From Diplosphaera chodatii (taxonomy: Eukaryota; Chlorophyta; Trebouxiophyceae; Prasiolales; Stichococcaceae): DNA of 64,000 nt. The position numbers and the translations under genes were made by a program. Within the stretch, counting starts at the first letter, position 1, and every line of letters begins with the position of its first letter. This document shows positions 11,701 to 22,146 of this stretch, in pieces. The notes beneath the pieces are model-generated. The model saw only the letters and a list, made by a program, of their open reading frames with translations. It had not been told where the DNA came from and did not search any database. The stretch lies in contig JAALGY010000051.1 of assembly GCA_032358165.1 (NCBI GenBank), forward strand, positions 186,001 to 250,000, in the 5' to 3' direction.

Positions 11701-13154
11701 CGCCGGCAACGTGACCGTCGCGCCGGCCGCGGCGGGCGCCAACGACACCCGGCAGCTCAACGGCACCAACGGCATCCTGTCCACCGTGGTGGCCGCCGGC
11801 GGCTTCGGCTCGGCCATCGCGGCAAACTCGGACGGCACGCTGAACACGACCGCCGGCAGCCCGGTGCGCGGCCCGCTGTATTCAGCAGTAGAGACGTGCC
11901 AGCTCACAGCTGATATCAAATTCTCGTGTCACACTTGCGGCTTCATGCGCAGCAGGAACAGCCACGGCAACAAGCACAGAGCATCCGGTCTCAGACGGAG
12001 GCATGTGTCCTCGAGCTTTGCAGGTGCTGCTGGACGGCAGTGTGACCAACGGCACGGCGCTCAACGCGACGGGCGCCACCGGATCCGCCGCCCAGGGCAA
12101 CCTGGGCCCTGGGGCCATTCTCGTCAACGGCACCACCAACTCCGGCACAGGTGGGCTGCTTTCGGTCTTCATCCCATGCCAGTCACCAGCCGCGGCGCAC
12201 GTGGGGCTGTCATGTCTGTTGCAGCCGCTTGCTCCGCCTGACCGGGGTGACAGAGCCTGGTTGACTGACCCCACCGCTCACCCTATGTGCAGGCGTGAGC
12301 GGCACCGCGTACCCGGTGGTGGCCATCACGCCAAACGCCATCGTCGTCAACCGAGACAACGGGATCAACATCACGGGTCAGCAGCCGCTTCGCGCTCCGT
12401 CACATGACGGATCTGGGCACGGCACAGCCTGACGTTCCTGCACCGTCGTGCTGCAGCGCGTCATGCGCCCAGCTGACCCAAAAACACCTGAGGCGGCCTC
12501 TGCTCGTGCCGCAGGCGCGACGCTGTCGGGCAGGGCGTTCAATGGGACAGGCGTCCCGGTGCGGCTGCAGGCCGCCGCGGCGGGCGCAGCCGCTGGTGCC
12601 GGCGCAACATCCCCCTCGGGCTCCCCCGCCGGCGCCCCTGGCGGCGCCCCCAGCGGGGCGGCTGGTGAGTTGCTGAACCTGACTTGACCACAACTCTCAA
12701 CACTTGGAGCTCGTCTGGCATGCCCCAGCCAGCTGCATGTCTCTTCATCCCAGCTGCTCACAGTTGCAGCGCTTTGCAGCAGCCTGTGAGTGCCCCATCT
12801 GGCACGGCGCCGGGTGCCGCAGTGCATCGCATTGGTGCAACTCGGCAGCCACTTGATTTCTCTGACATGCCGCCAAGTCCCTGCTGCGTGGCACCTTCCA
12901 CGCAGAAGCGCTGTGACTCTCTGGCCGTCACTCGGGTGCCTTCCTTCTGCACAGGCGGCGGCGCTGCTGCCGGCGGCGGCGGCTCCGCCCCCGCCCCTGG
13001 ATCCGATTCCGCCTCCGCCTCCGCCATGTCGCCCACCGGCCAGACCATCGACAATCTGGGCGGCAACCAGTCGGCGAGGGGCCTCGCCGCGGCGCTCGCG
13101 CTGCCGCTGGCGTCCGCTGCCGCCGCCGCCACGCTGCTGCTGCTGGCTGCGTGA
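5722..13154 (+). CDS. Secreted/GPI-type fasciclin (FAS1) protein with duplicated Asn-Gly-Thr-rich block
   Basis: Twenty-three exons join in frame to 841 residues: 5722-5808, 6439-6604, 6813-6892, 7032-7157, 7536-7616, 7795-7849, 8008-8093, 8262-8338, 8549-8613, 8781-8863, 9123-9213, 9512-9702, 9937-10066, 10165-10248, 10395-10512, 10755-10828, 11131-11219, 11407-11497, 11673-11863, 12024-12150, 12293-12376, 12515-12664, 12955-13154. Residues 1-21 are a signal peptide. Residues 30-200 form one FAS1 adhesion domain, with its H1-like (TLLLPTNQAF) and H2-like (VSVLAYHSL) motifs. Two long repeats follow, about 253-506 and 507-775, each with about 15 N-glycosylation sequons, mostly NGT or NAT. A Gly/Ser linker and a hydrophobic Ala/Leu tail at the very C terminus suggest a GPI anchor. 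The likely place is the cell surface or wall; the ligand is unknown. The repeats resemble no domain I can name. Confidence 0.85.
8549..10512 (+). repeat. Repeat block A of the FAS1 gene (seven exons)
   Basis: Exons of 65, 83, 91, 191, 130, 84 and 118 bases encode the first copy of the Asn-Gly-Thr-rich module. Exon order, phases and signature peptides (ALGPGLIYLNGTVQ, GRGVNGTATLVRSLG, NGTALNAT, VNITG) recur in block B. Introns between them are 98-298 bases. Confidence 0.85.
10755..12664 (+). repeat. Repeat block B of the FAS1 gene (seven exons)
   Basis: Exons of 74, 89, 91, 191, 127, 84 and 150 bases repeat block A with the same intron phases and closely similar peptides (ALGPGLIYLNGTVQ identical, GRGVNGTATLVRSLG identical). 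Intron lengths differ from block A (138-302 bases) and the intron sequences look unrelated by eye. Confidence 0.85.
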
Positions 13155-13659
13155 GCGCTCGGCGCAGGAGGCACCAGGCAGCGCGGCGCTGCCGGCCCCG
13201 ATGGACTAGAAAACGAAGCGGAGAAACGCTGGGAGGCACTGTGGTCGGCACCAGGACGGTTGCGTAACAAGGGTGGCATTGTGGCGGTGTGCAGGTCGTG
13301 ACTGTCTGCAGTTTTGCGCCGGGGCCATGCTCGCTGTATCGAGTGTTCTCTGCTAGAGTTTTGCACCGGCAGCAAACTGTGCCATTGCAGGGCATATGCT
13401 ACTCCCCCTGAGATAGATTGCTCACTGCTCACTCTGCCAGCCAGCTTCAGTTTTGCAAAAGGTCTTGAGACTGTTGCCTGGACGTTGCCAGCCTGGTAAA
13501 CTCAAGTGGACCAAACATGCTCTGCTGTACTGTCTTGCGCGCGTGCATGTATCACGAGCACTGCTCGTGCCAACATCCTTCCCTTGGCATCGGAGGTATG
13601 GTATGTGCATCATAGAGCTGCCGTAGAGAAGGAAACCATGGCGCATTCGCATTCTGCTG

Positions 13660-13664
13660 TTACA
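13660..13664 (-). terminator. TGTAA motif downstream of the glycine-rich gene
   Basis: Minus-strand TGTAA about 325 bases after the stop at 13988. Candidate poly(A) signal by position only. Confidence 0.3.
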
Positions 13665-13796
13665 CAAATTCCAGCAAGGGAAACAGAGCTCAGAGTCAAA
13701 AACACTGACTGAAACGCTGGCAAGACCAAGCAGAGCGCACACTGAACAAGTGAGCATCAGGTTGTCAGCGCAAGGCCTCGAGCATCACATCCAGAA

Positions 13797-13801
13797 TGTA
13801 A
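13797..13801 (+). terminator. TGTAA motif downstream of the FAS1 gene
   Basis: Plus-strand TGTAA about 640 bases after the FAS1 stop. A long 3' UTR would be needed, so this is only a candidate. Confidence 0.3.
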
Positions 13802-13987
13802 TAGCAGAGTGCGTGTCACTGCTCCAGCCTCAAGCGTTGGGGCAGGGTTCCCCTTGCTGCCGAATCGAAACCAATGAAGCACGCCTCATTCCCAATCAAA
13901 ATTGGTGCCAGCAGCCGGCCAGGTAAGCCCTGCTGTGGTGCCTGAAGCTGCGCCTCAGCTCATGGCCCGGGGCTGCCAGCAGAGTCT

Positions 13988-15815
13988 TCAGGAGGTGCGG
14001 ACCTCGTGGCTGTCCTCCGAGGAGTGGTCCGACGTGCTGTGCGTCGTCTTCTCGTAGTTCTCGCGCGGCTGGCCGCCCATGCCGCCGCCGCCCATGCCGC
14101 CGTCGCTCATGCCGCCGCCGCCTATGCCGCCGTCGCCCATGCCGCCGTCGCCCATGCCACCCATGCCGCCGCCTGCAGCAGGGTGCAATTTGCAGTGACG
14201 GTGCATGCTGGGAGCACGAGCGACGGCCTCGTCAGATTGGTGATAGCCAGCTGACGCAGCTTCCCGGAGCTACCAAGCAAGGCCTGCCAACGATGCAGGA
14301 GCAGCGCATGAGAGCTGAACTGCCATAGTAGTCGGCTCACCACAGCTCAGCCGCAGCTGCTTCCATGCCTGCCACTGTTCATACGATACTGGGTGCAGCT
14401 TGCCAATCAAAATCCTCGTCACGTCCACAGAAGTCCTTGAGCACCCTGAGCACAGCGCACCGCTCTGCATGCCGCCCTGGTTGCCGCCGAACCCGCCGGT
14501 ATTGCTGTCGTTGTCACCGCCTTGGAAGCCGCCGCCGGACCCCCCAGAGCGTGTGTTATACCCGCGTCCGCCCTCGCGACCGCCGTCATTGTCGTCATTG
14601 CTGCGGCCGCTCATACCGGAGCCGCTGCCATACGAGTTGTCCGAGCCGTCGTTGCTGCTGCCGCCGCCCATGCGGTTGCGGTCGCTTCCACCCTGCACAC
14701 ATGGTCGACAGCTTCGAGTCGGCTGCAAGCACATGGCAGGTTCCACAGCGGGGATGCGTTCGGCTGGTGCAGACTGGCAGCAGTGCCCACAGCTGCTGGT
14801 TTCAGTTTGCACCCTTGCCTGCGCACTGCTCAACAGACGTGTGGGTGTGCTGCCAAGCCATCAGGGCGTCAACGAGGGGCTCTTCCGCCTGCTCACCTGG
14901 TTGTAGGTGTCATTGTCGCCGCCGCCGCCGCCGCCGCCAGAGTTGAAGTCGGTGTTGCGGGGGGCCTGGCCGCCGCCGCTGGACCCGCCGCCAAGGCCGC
15001 CGCTGCCGCTGCCGTCGTACGCCGGGTTGTCGCCGCCGTCCTGCTTGTCGGCGCTCTGGCCGTACTTGGAGTCCGAGTCCTGGCCGTAGCCCGTGTTGCG
15101 GTCGGCGCCCGACCCAGCGTACCTGGGAGCACATGATCAGGAGCATCAAAGACCATGTGCGGTAACGCTCCACATGCATGGCCTGAGCAGCCACCATCAG
15201 GCGCGCCACCAATTGTCCGCCGGCGCAGTTGAATCGTCTGAAAGACGACAGGATGGCCAGATGATGACCAGCAGCACTTGCACACCTCAACAGCAGCTTC
15301 TCAAGCAGACATACCCGCCGGTGCCGGTGCCGCCATACCCAGAGTCCGTCCCGGTGTAGCCATCGCCGCCGCCAGATGCGTTGTCGCGGCTTCCCTGCAC
15401 ATGTGGCACCACACGCGTAAGCGAAAAGCTAAGCGAAAAGCTATCTCACTCGAGTCAGCAGCGCTACCGCTACTTTGAAACGGTGTCGTGCTGGAGGGCC
15501 TGCCAAATGCATCTGCTGTGTGCGTGTACGATCACAGCATGCCAACGTGTCCGCAATGTTGCTTTGACCATTTTACCGGGCATGATCAAGGACGTTGTAC
15601 AGTGTGTCCCACTGTATCGATACGACGTGAGCAGGCAGCAATGCGGAAGCCTGGGCTGAGAAAGAAGTCGGCAAGCAGCTGACGGTGCGCTCAGTCTAAC
15701 GCTTCTGCAGCGGTGCAACCATCTATGATGATACATTTGATGACATCTCAAACAACGATTTGGTCTTGCTCTGGTGTCACACCTGGTCGACCTGGCGGTT
15801 GTTGGAGTCTGACAT
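13988..15815 (-). CDS. Glycine-rich hydrophilic protein with C-terminal THS/DHxxE tag (trio member 3)
   Basis: Five exons (15783-15815, 15315-15394, 14897-15122, 14461-14692, 13988-14172) are phase-consistent and encode 251 residues. The protein opens with MSDSNNRQVDQ and runs as Gly/Ser/Asp/Asn/Tyr-rich sequence (e.g. YTGTDSGYGGTGTGGYAG, DNDSNTGGFGGNQ). It then has a GGM/GDG repeat and ends with NYEKTTHSTSDH...DSHEVRTS. There is no signal peptide, membrane segment or C2 domain. It looks intrinsically disordered, like the tails of plant SRC2-type C2 proteins or hydrophilins; function unknown. The same terminal tag closes the two genes upstream, marking a tandem family. The 387-base first intron could hide another small exon. 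Confidence 0.7.
15416..15443. repeat. Short tandem repeat in intron 1 of trio member 3
   Basis: About two copies of a 12-base unit (GCGAAAAGCTAA). Intronic; no role proposed. Confidence 0.6.
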
Positions 15816-16618
15816 CCTGTGTGCTTGCACACGCTTCGCTGCTGAGTCGCGGCTTGTTCCACTGTTGTCGAATTCAGAGTGATCGACTGTGATCTTCGCA
15901 CTGTATTGTGACGGGCCCCTCGAGCGATGTGAAGTTCTTGAATGCAATGGATCGCGTAGCTGAGAAGCTGAGCCATGATCTGGAGCAGCTGACGTAGCGC
16001 TGCAGGGCGGCGGTGCATATGTATCGTGCATGGATGACCCACTGCATTTGCACTGCACGCCCTATAGCCGCAGAGTCAGGGCCGCAGAGCCAGGTGGCGT
16101 CGTGATTGGGAAGTGGGTGTGATCCGTAGAGTGGGTGTTTATGACGCACTGTCAACTGGCGGCCTGCTCTTGGGGGGGATATCCATCGAGCACGATGGCA
16201 CGAGGTAACTTGCAGTGAAGTGTGAAGTATGTCCCAGGGACCGAGATACACAGTAGTATGCATGCATGCATCAAGCAGGGGTGAATGTGAATGTGCGTGC
16301 CAGTGTTCTTCTGTTGAACACGTTTAAACTGTGCAAAGCAGGAGGCAGCGTCACAGGCATCAAGGCACAGTTTGAGCAAATTTGCACCCCGTGTGCAAAA
16401 CAAATGGCAAGCAATGAGCAGCGTCAGGAATCATGACGACTGAAGTCTTGATGACGATTGCCCAGGGGCCGTCAACGATCCCTGCAATTGCCTGGATCGG
16501 CTGCTGGCTCTCATGGACTGTGTGCAAAGCTGATCTGACTGGATATATGTAAGCCACACGGCGCTCAGTTTGCACAGCCTCCTGGCTGCACAACCCGGCT
16601 GCCGCCATGCCTCCTCGC
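15816..16618. other. Intergenic between trio members 2 and 3
   Basis: Promoter/5' UTR of member 3 and 3' UTR of member 2, both on the minus strand. No coding exon recognised. Confidence 0.35.
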
Positions 16619-18295
16619 CTACAGGCGTTTGGTGGACGTCTGCAGCACCACGTGCAGGTGGTGAGGTGCGTCACTGGGTGACAGGCTCCTGCTGGAGATG
16701 CACTATGCAGGTGACGCACAGCAGTAGAGCTCATGCAGCACCCACTGCAATAGAGACACACCTCATGCGACTCCGACTCGTCATGGTCGTGCGTCGAGTG
16801 GGTCTTCTTCTCGTACTCCTCCTGGGGCGTGCGCATGCCTGCAGCAGCAACTTGCGCTGAGCAGGACACCCTGGTAACAGTCCGCTGCCGCGCAGCAGTG
16901 GGACGTCTGACAGCAGCAATGAAGCAGCTGTATCTGAACGTGTGCACAACACACTTTGGATGCAAGCAAAACCAGCAAGTGTCGGATACAGACGACACGG
17001 CTGTCGAAATGTCTGGGCGCCCAGAGCAGCAACCGAACAGGGTTTTATGCAAGACAAGTTTGCGCACCGCCGCCCATGCCACCGCCGGTCGTCATGCCGG
17101 TCTGGGGTCCGGACGTCATGTTGCCAGTGCGGCCCGGCATGCCGCCGCCGGTCGTCATACCCTGGGGCAGTTGCAGTGTCTAGTGTTACAGTACTGTGTG
17201 AGGACGTTCGTGAATGTTCGTATTTGACATGTAGACCACTCAGCACTGAGGTAAACATGCCGTTCGAATGCCTTTGTGGCTCATGCTATGCATTCTGCAT
17301 GTGGGACGTGGCACGCTGAGCATAAGAATGCATTTGGTGACCTCAGGAGAAACAACTTCACGACCTGCTGGCCCATGCCGCCGCCAGTCGTCATCGGATT
17401 GGAGCCCATCTGCTGGCCCTGCATCTGCTGGCCCGGCATCTGCTGCCCTGGCATCTGCTGGCCCTGCACCATTCAACATACAGGATCTTAAAAAGTCCAC
17501 ATGCCCCCGTGACAGCTGTACTGCTTGCTTCAGTTCGGCAGTAGTACAGCCGTGGAAGGCGGCACAGGAAGCACATGCTGCACGTTGCTACAGCTCACCT
17601 GGCCGCCCATCATGCCGCCAGTCTGCTGGCCGCCCATCATGCCACCCTGCATGGACACCAAGCATGTCGGTGCGATGACTGGGGAGCCACCTGGTGCGTC
17701 GCCAGAGAGGTACAGCAGTGGCTGCGCATGCCAACAGACACTGCACTCAAGAAGATTGGCGCATCACAGACGCATCACGAGCAAGAGTGACATGCACAAG
17801 GATCTGAAAAGACGCACGTGCTGGCCGTGCGGCTTCTCGCCAGGCTGCTGGCCGGCTGCAGCAGCACAAGCCAAAGAAGGGTTGGTGTGTATGTAGCGCA
17901 GCCATCGACTTGTTGCTGCAGTAGGAGCCATGCTGCTGAGCACTATGGGGTTCCATATGTGCTGGATGGACACAACCATCCACAACGATGTACAGGAGGA
18001 AGCGCGGGCGCACGTGTGATGGCGTTCTTGATTTTGGTGCCGATGCCCTGGTGGCCCGGCTGGCCCATGCCCTGGCCCCTGTCGCCGCCGGGCAAGCCGG
18101 ACTGGCCGGTGTTCTGCGCCTGTTGCTGCAGCACAGTGGCACATGCGATAGGTGAGCAAAATGGTTGAACAGTGGCACATGCATGGCAGCAGCACGCATG
18201 CACGATGCCGCGCTGTGGGCCTGCCGCTCCAAAAGCTCGTTGATCAGGTCTAGTAACCAGCGACGCCGCGCAGAAATGTTTACGAAAACCGACAT
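16619..18295 (-). CDS. Gln/Met/Gly-rich protein with C-terminal THS-HDHDESESHE tag (trio member 2)
   Basis: Supported exons are 18014-18119, 17818-17855, 17599-17646, 17365-17463, 17068-17161, 16762-16838 and 16619-16639, with matching phases. A first exon 18179-18295 (MSVFVNISARRRWLL...INELLERQ) closes the frame at 199 residues but is the weakest part. The sequence has GQQMPGQQMP-type repeats, GGMMGGQQTGGMMGGQ and MTTGGGM repeats, then EYEKKTHSTHDHDESESHE and a short end TSTKRL from a 21-base last exon. MTTGG blocks also occur in member 1. No C2 domain was found in the 830 bases upstream, so this copy appears to be tail only. Disordered and hydrophilic; function unknown. Confidence 0.5.
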
Positions 18296-19129
18296 CCGTT
18301 CGAAGCTGACTCGACACTATGACCCAGGCATGTCGGACGCTGATGAGGTGCGGCGGCTCTGTGCAGGTCGCGTGCATGCTCTTAGACGTGAACCAGATGT
18401 CTATTGGGGTGCAAAGGGTGTCTTGCAGTCCAACAAGCACGCCTGCACCCGAGGCTGACTCCGACCGAATCATGATCTGCAGGTGGCTGACACAGGCGAT
18501 CCGGCGCTACGCCGCTCCAGGTATGCCAGAAACATACACCAAGCCCCGAATTTTGCTGCATGAACCAGCATTCAGAACGAACGGCCATATCTGAGTCGTC
18601 AGTCCACTGCATGTGCAGATCGTTGCAGCCTCACCTGGTAGCTCATGTTGCTCGGTTGCGTGGAAACGGCGAGGGGTTGCAAGCTGTGTTGAAGAGCTGC
18701 GATCTTTCAAGACTGTTACTGTGTAGTTTAGTTGTGGACAGCAGCGTTGTGAGGCGCACCGCGTTGGCTTCCCTAGTCGTGCAATCAGCTGCCGGTAGTA
18801 GCTGGTGAGCAGCTGGGGGTGCGCGATGAAGTGTTCTGTCGAAACTGTTGCATCCACCCTACTGCACCTGTTAGTCTCTAATCGGTGCGAGTAGGGGTTT
18901 CCTGAGCACAGAGGGAGCAGCATTGCGTCTGATACTCCCCAAGTTGTTTGTCGCTGGTCTGTTGCTCTGATTGCTTACATGCCTTGCGACACATACAGCA
19001 CCGAACTGACCAAAAATGCATGCTGAAGTGCTGATGCGGCAATCTACCGTGGGTGCGCAGTCAATGTGACGCTACCATCCGATCGCAGTGATTGCAGGTG
19101 CACCAAGCATATCAAAAACGAGCAGCCGA
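18296..19129. other. Intergenic between trio members 1 and 2
   Basis: No convincing exon; searched for a C2-like start for member 2 and found none. Holds a minus-strand TGTAA at 18975-18979. Confidence 0.35.
18975..18979 (-). terminator. TGTAA motif after the C2 gene
   Basis: Minus-strand TGTAA about 150 bases past the stop at 19130, a normal distance for a green-algal poly(A) signal. Confidence 0.4.
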
Positions 19130-21677
19130 TCAGCGGACGGTGCGGTGCTCGTGGGACTCCGACTCGTCGTGGTCGTGCTTGCTGTGCGTCGTCTTCTCGA
19201 ACTGCTCCTGCGCCTTGCCCATGGCGTTGCCGATCGCGCCGCCCACGCCGCCGCCTGTGCCGCTGCACAGAGTGGGACAGCTGCGCAGTCAGCAACAATT
19301 CTAGGCGTGCACGAATGATGTCATGAGATGCCCTGTCCCTGGCGAGTTGTGCGCAGCAGCTCGTACGAGGGGCGCAGTGAGGCAGCATGGGTCCACACAT
19401 ACGCCAATGCCATCTGACTGAACCCTGCGGCAGGCAGTCTCAGATGTGCCCTTCAGGTGGTTACCTCATGCCGCCAGTGGTGCCCTGCTGGTTGCCGTAG
19501 CCCTGGTTGCCACCGGTCGTCATCTGCAGTCAGCAGCTCCATATTCGGATGACACCAATGAGACCAGGCCAGGCTCCTCACCACTTATCAGCGTGAAGCC
19601 ACATGACGCCAGGCGTGCAGCGCTTGTCAGGACGCTCACACATCAGGCCCGCGCACCTCAGTGCCTCGCACCAGCAGCTGGGCAAGCGGGCGGTCTGCCC
19701 GATGCGGTGCGATCCTCACCTGGCCGCCGTTGTTGTAGCCCTGGCCGCTCTGCATGCCCTGGCCGCCCATGCCGCCCTGGTTGTACCCCTGGCCGCTCAT
19801 GCCCTGGCCGCCGGTCGTGTTGTAGCCCTGCAGAGACAACCTCCAACACGTTGCTGGCAAGTGAGTAGCATGCACGGCCTTGAGTTTGTCCACCTTCAGG
19901 CAACCTCTGCACAAAGGAATCATGCTCGTGGGTAGCAGGCAGGCGCTTGTGATGCAGGCGTGGTAAGCAGACTGCAGTCATGCGGCAGCATGCATCCCCA
20001 GCGCACCTGGTTGCCGCCCATGCCGCTGGTCATGCCACCAGCGGCCATGCCGCCGCCCGTGCCGCCCATCATGCCGCCGCCCTGCAGCACCAATCACAGG
20101 TGCTCACGTCAGGTGATAGCACCGCCAACGACAGTGGCAGGTTGAAGGTTCATGTCTGAGCCAAGAGCACCAGCAGATCAGTCTCGCCGCCCGCACCTGG
20201 GACACCTCGAAGGACACCTCGCCAACGACGGTGCCGGTCTTGGGGTCCGTCAGCTGGCACTGCTGCCGGCCGCCGCCGCCCACCGACACCTGCAGGCCAG
20301 CCAGCAGCATCACACATCAGCATGCCTGCACATGCCTTGTGATCTTGCAACTGCTGCAGTCAGCCGCGGGCACACGGCTCTGATGCTGCTCCGCATGCAG
20401 CAACCTGATGGCGGCGACACCTGCTTGAGCATAGCATGGGACATGGGCAGCAAAGATGCCGATGCTGCGGTCCATGCACAGGGTCGATGATGGTATCAAT
20501 CAATAAATAAATACACACCTGGCCCTCGCCCAGGACCTTGTCGGGAATCAGCGGCTTGCTGGCCTTGCCCTGCACCCTGCAGCAGAGAGAAAGGCGGCGT
20601 CATACTGGGCGCAGGCTGACAGCACTGTAGTGCGTGCGGAGAGCAGGCGGCGTCCAGAGCTACCTGCCGAACCAGACCTGCTGCTGCGAGGCTTCGTGAC
20701 CTTGGTGAGCAGAGCTCTGTGAGTGACTGGGATTTAAGGTGCAGAGGCGCTATGCTGGGCAGCGGTCATGGGACGCACTTGATCATGTTGCCCTTCAGGT
20801 GCAGCTCCACTTTGTCGTCCCAGCTCACGGGTCCCGCGCCAGCCTGCACATGCAGAGAAGTGGACTCAGAGATGCCCCAGCATATCAGGTGTGCACGATG
20901 GTCGAGGCCCGTGTCACATGCGCACCCGTGTGCATGCCTGATACAGGTCTCGCCATCTGGCAGCTGGCACAGCAGGTCGGCGGAATGATGCCAAAGCTTC
21001 CTCAGCAGGCAGCCTACACGTTGCTCAGTCCATCATTGCAGAGCACACCTTCTTGGCGACATCGGTCTTGCCGGAGTGCATGCCGCGCTTGTCCATCTTG
21101 GCGTCATCATCGCCGTCGAACAGCAGGAACGGCGACATCTCGCCCATGGATGACGCATCCTGGTAGAAGTTTGCCTGCATGAACGGACCCCGAATCATAA
21201 CAACAGAGCCCGGGATGAACATGGCTCATGCCTGATCTGAGGCAGATCAGCAGCGCATCTAGTGCGTCATCACGCAAAGGCTCAAAAGGCCTGTCGCGCA
21301 TATGAGCCACGTTCATGAGTTTGCTTCTGCTGTCGCAGCATCTTGATCCACAGATGATTGGCGGGGTTGCACGTCAAATATGCTGTGCGTCTGACATCAC
21401 ATCTCGAGCAACTCCGACACTACCAGAGGCATGCAGACATGTCTCAGATGCCATCAATACTGATGACACTGCGCAGACGTGCTGTCAGCTTGCAGGCAGG
21501 TATGCTGAGCGGCGGCATGACCGGTTGCGAAGCTGTACGAGATGGGTCCCGGGCGTTGCTGCATGATCCAGCCTTGCGCCTGCAACGACTGTCGTCCACA
21601 GACGAGACGCATGATATGCAACCCTATGCTACTCTGTGATCGCACCCCACCTGAATGTTGTAGAGAGTGATCTTCAT
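19130..21677 (-). CDS. C2-domain protein with Gly/Met-rich tail and THS-HDHDESESHE tag (trio member 1, SRC2-like)
   Basis: Exons: 21651-21677, 21049-21174, about 20779-20843, a short exon near 20677-20690, 20519-20576, 20197-20289, 20007-20081, 19720-19827, 19465-19523, 19130-19262; about 250 residues. The N-terminal half is a C2 fold. MKITLYNIQ forms strand 1, an Asp-rich loop follows (LLFDGDDDAKMDK), then HSGKTDVAKKAGAGPVSWDD and LTDPKTGTVVGEVSFEV. C2 domains bind membranes, often through calcium. The tail is GGGMMGG, GYNTTGGQGMSGQGYNQ and similar repeats, ending QFEKTTHSKHDHDESESHEHRTVR-stop. The layout matches plant SRC2-type cold- or stress-linked C2 proteins (inference). The joint between exons 3 and 4 could not be made phase-consistent. 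The frame stays open upstream to 21887, so the start could be earlier. Confidence 0.72.
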
Positions 21678-22146
21678 GATGTGCTCGAGGCTTTCGGAGT
21701 GCTGGCGCGTCGACTCGAAGGCGGTGACAACGTCAGCAGGGGGGTAGTTGTAGCCTTCAATGTTGGTAGCGTTGACAGAAGCAAGTGAGAGCAGTGAGAA
21801 CGCAGAATGAGCAGCGCTGTTGCCCGCTTTGGCACTTGAAGGGGTGATCCAAGACATCACCCGGCAGCTGTGCGGCAGCTGAGTCATGACCAGCTGTTGG
21901 CAGCTGGGCCAACAGTCATGTCCGCATCAGCGTTCACGCAACCACTAGTGTGATGACTGATCTATACGCCACTGGGCAGCGGTGTGCAGCGCACACGTCT
22001 GCCAGACTTGTGTCAGTTGTGAAGGCCAACCTAGCAGTTTCGATGCCTGTCAGTGTGCGCTGGGCGCCAGCTTGCCCAACACCTTGCCCTAGCCAGGTAG
22101 CCTGGTTGTGTTACCCCACTACATGTCCCGCCCTGCTGTTCATGAG
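21678..22146. other. Intergenic, HDAC 3' end to C2-gene start
   Basis: About 470 bases with the C2 gene's promoter/5' UTR and the HDAC gene's 3' UTR (both minus strand). No gene recognised. Confidence 0.35.

Larger units (their letters stand above)
13155..13987. other. Convergent intergenic region, FAS1 gene and glycine-rich gene
   Basis: 3' flanks of two converging genes. No exon recognised. It holds one TGTAA on each strand, placed so that the two 3' UTRs would overlap. Confidence 0.4.

Noticed and set aside
13988..21677. One giant gene covering all three tag repeats
   Set aside because: In-frame stops follow the tags (RTVR at 19130, RTS at 13988), a Met-led first exon exists at 15815, and a TGTAA follows the first stop. 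Three genes fit better, though the middle start is weak.
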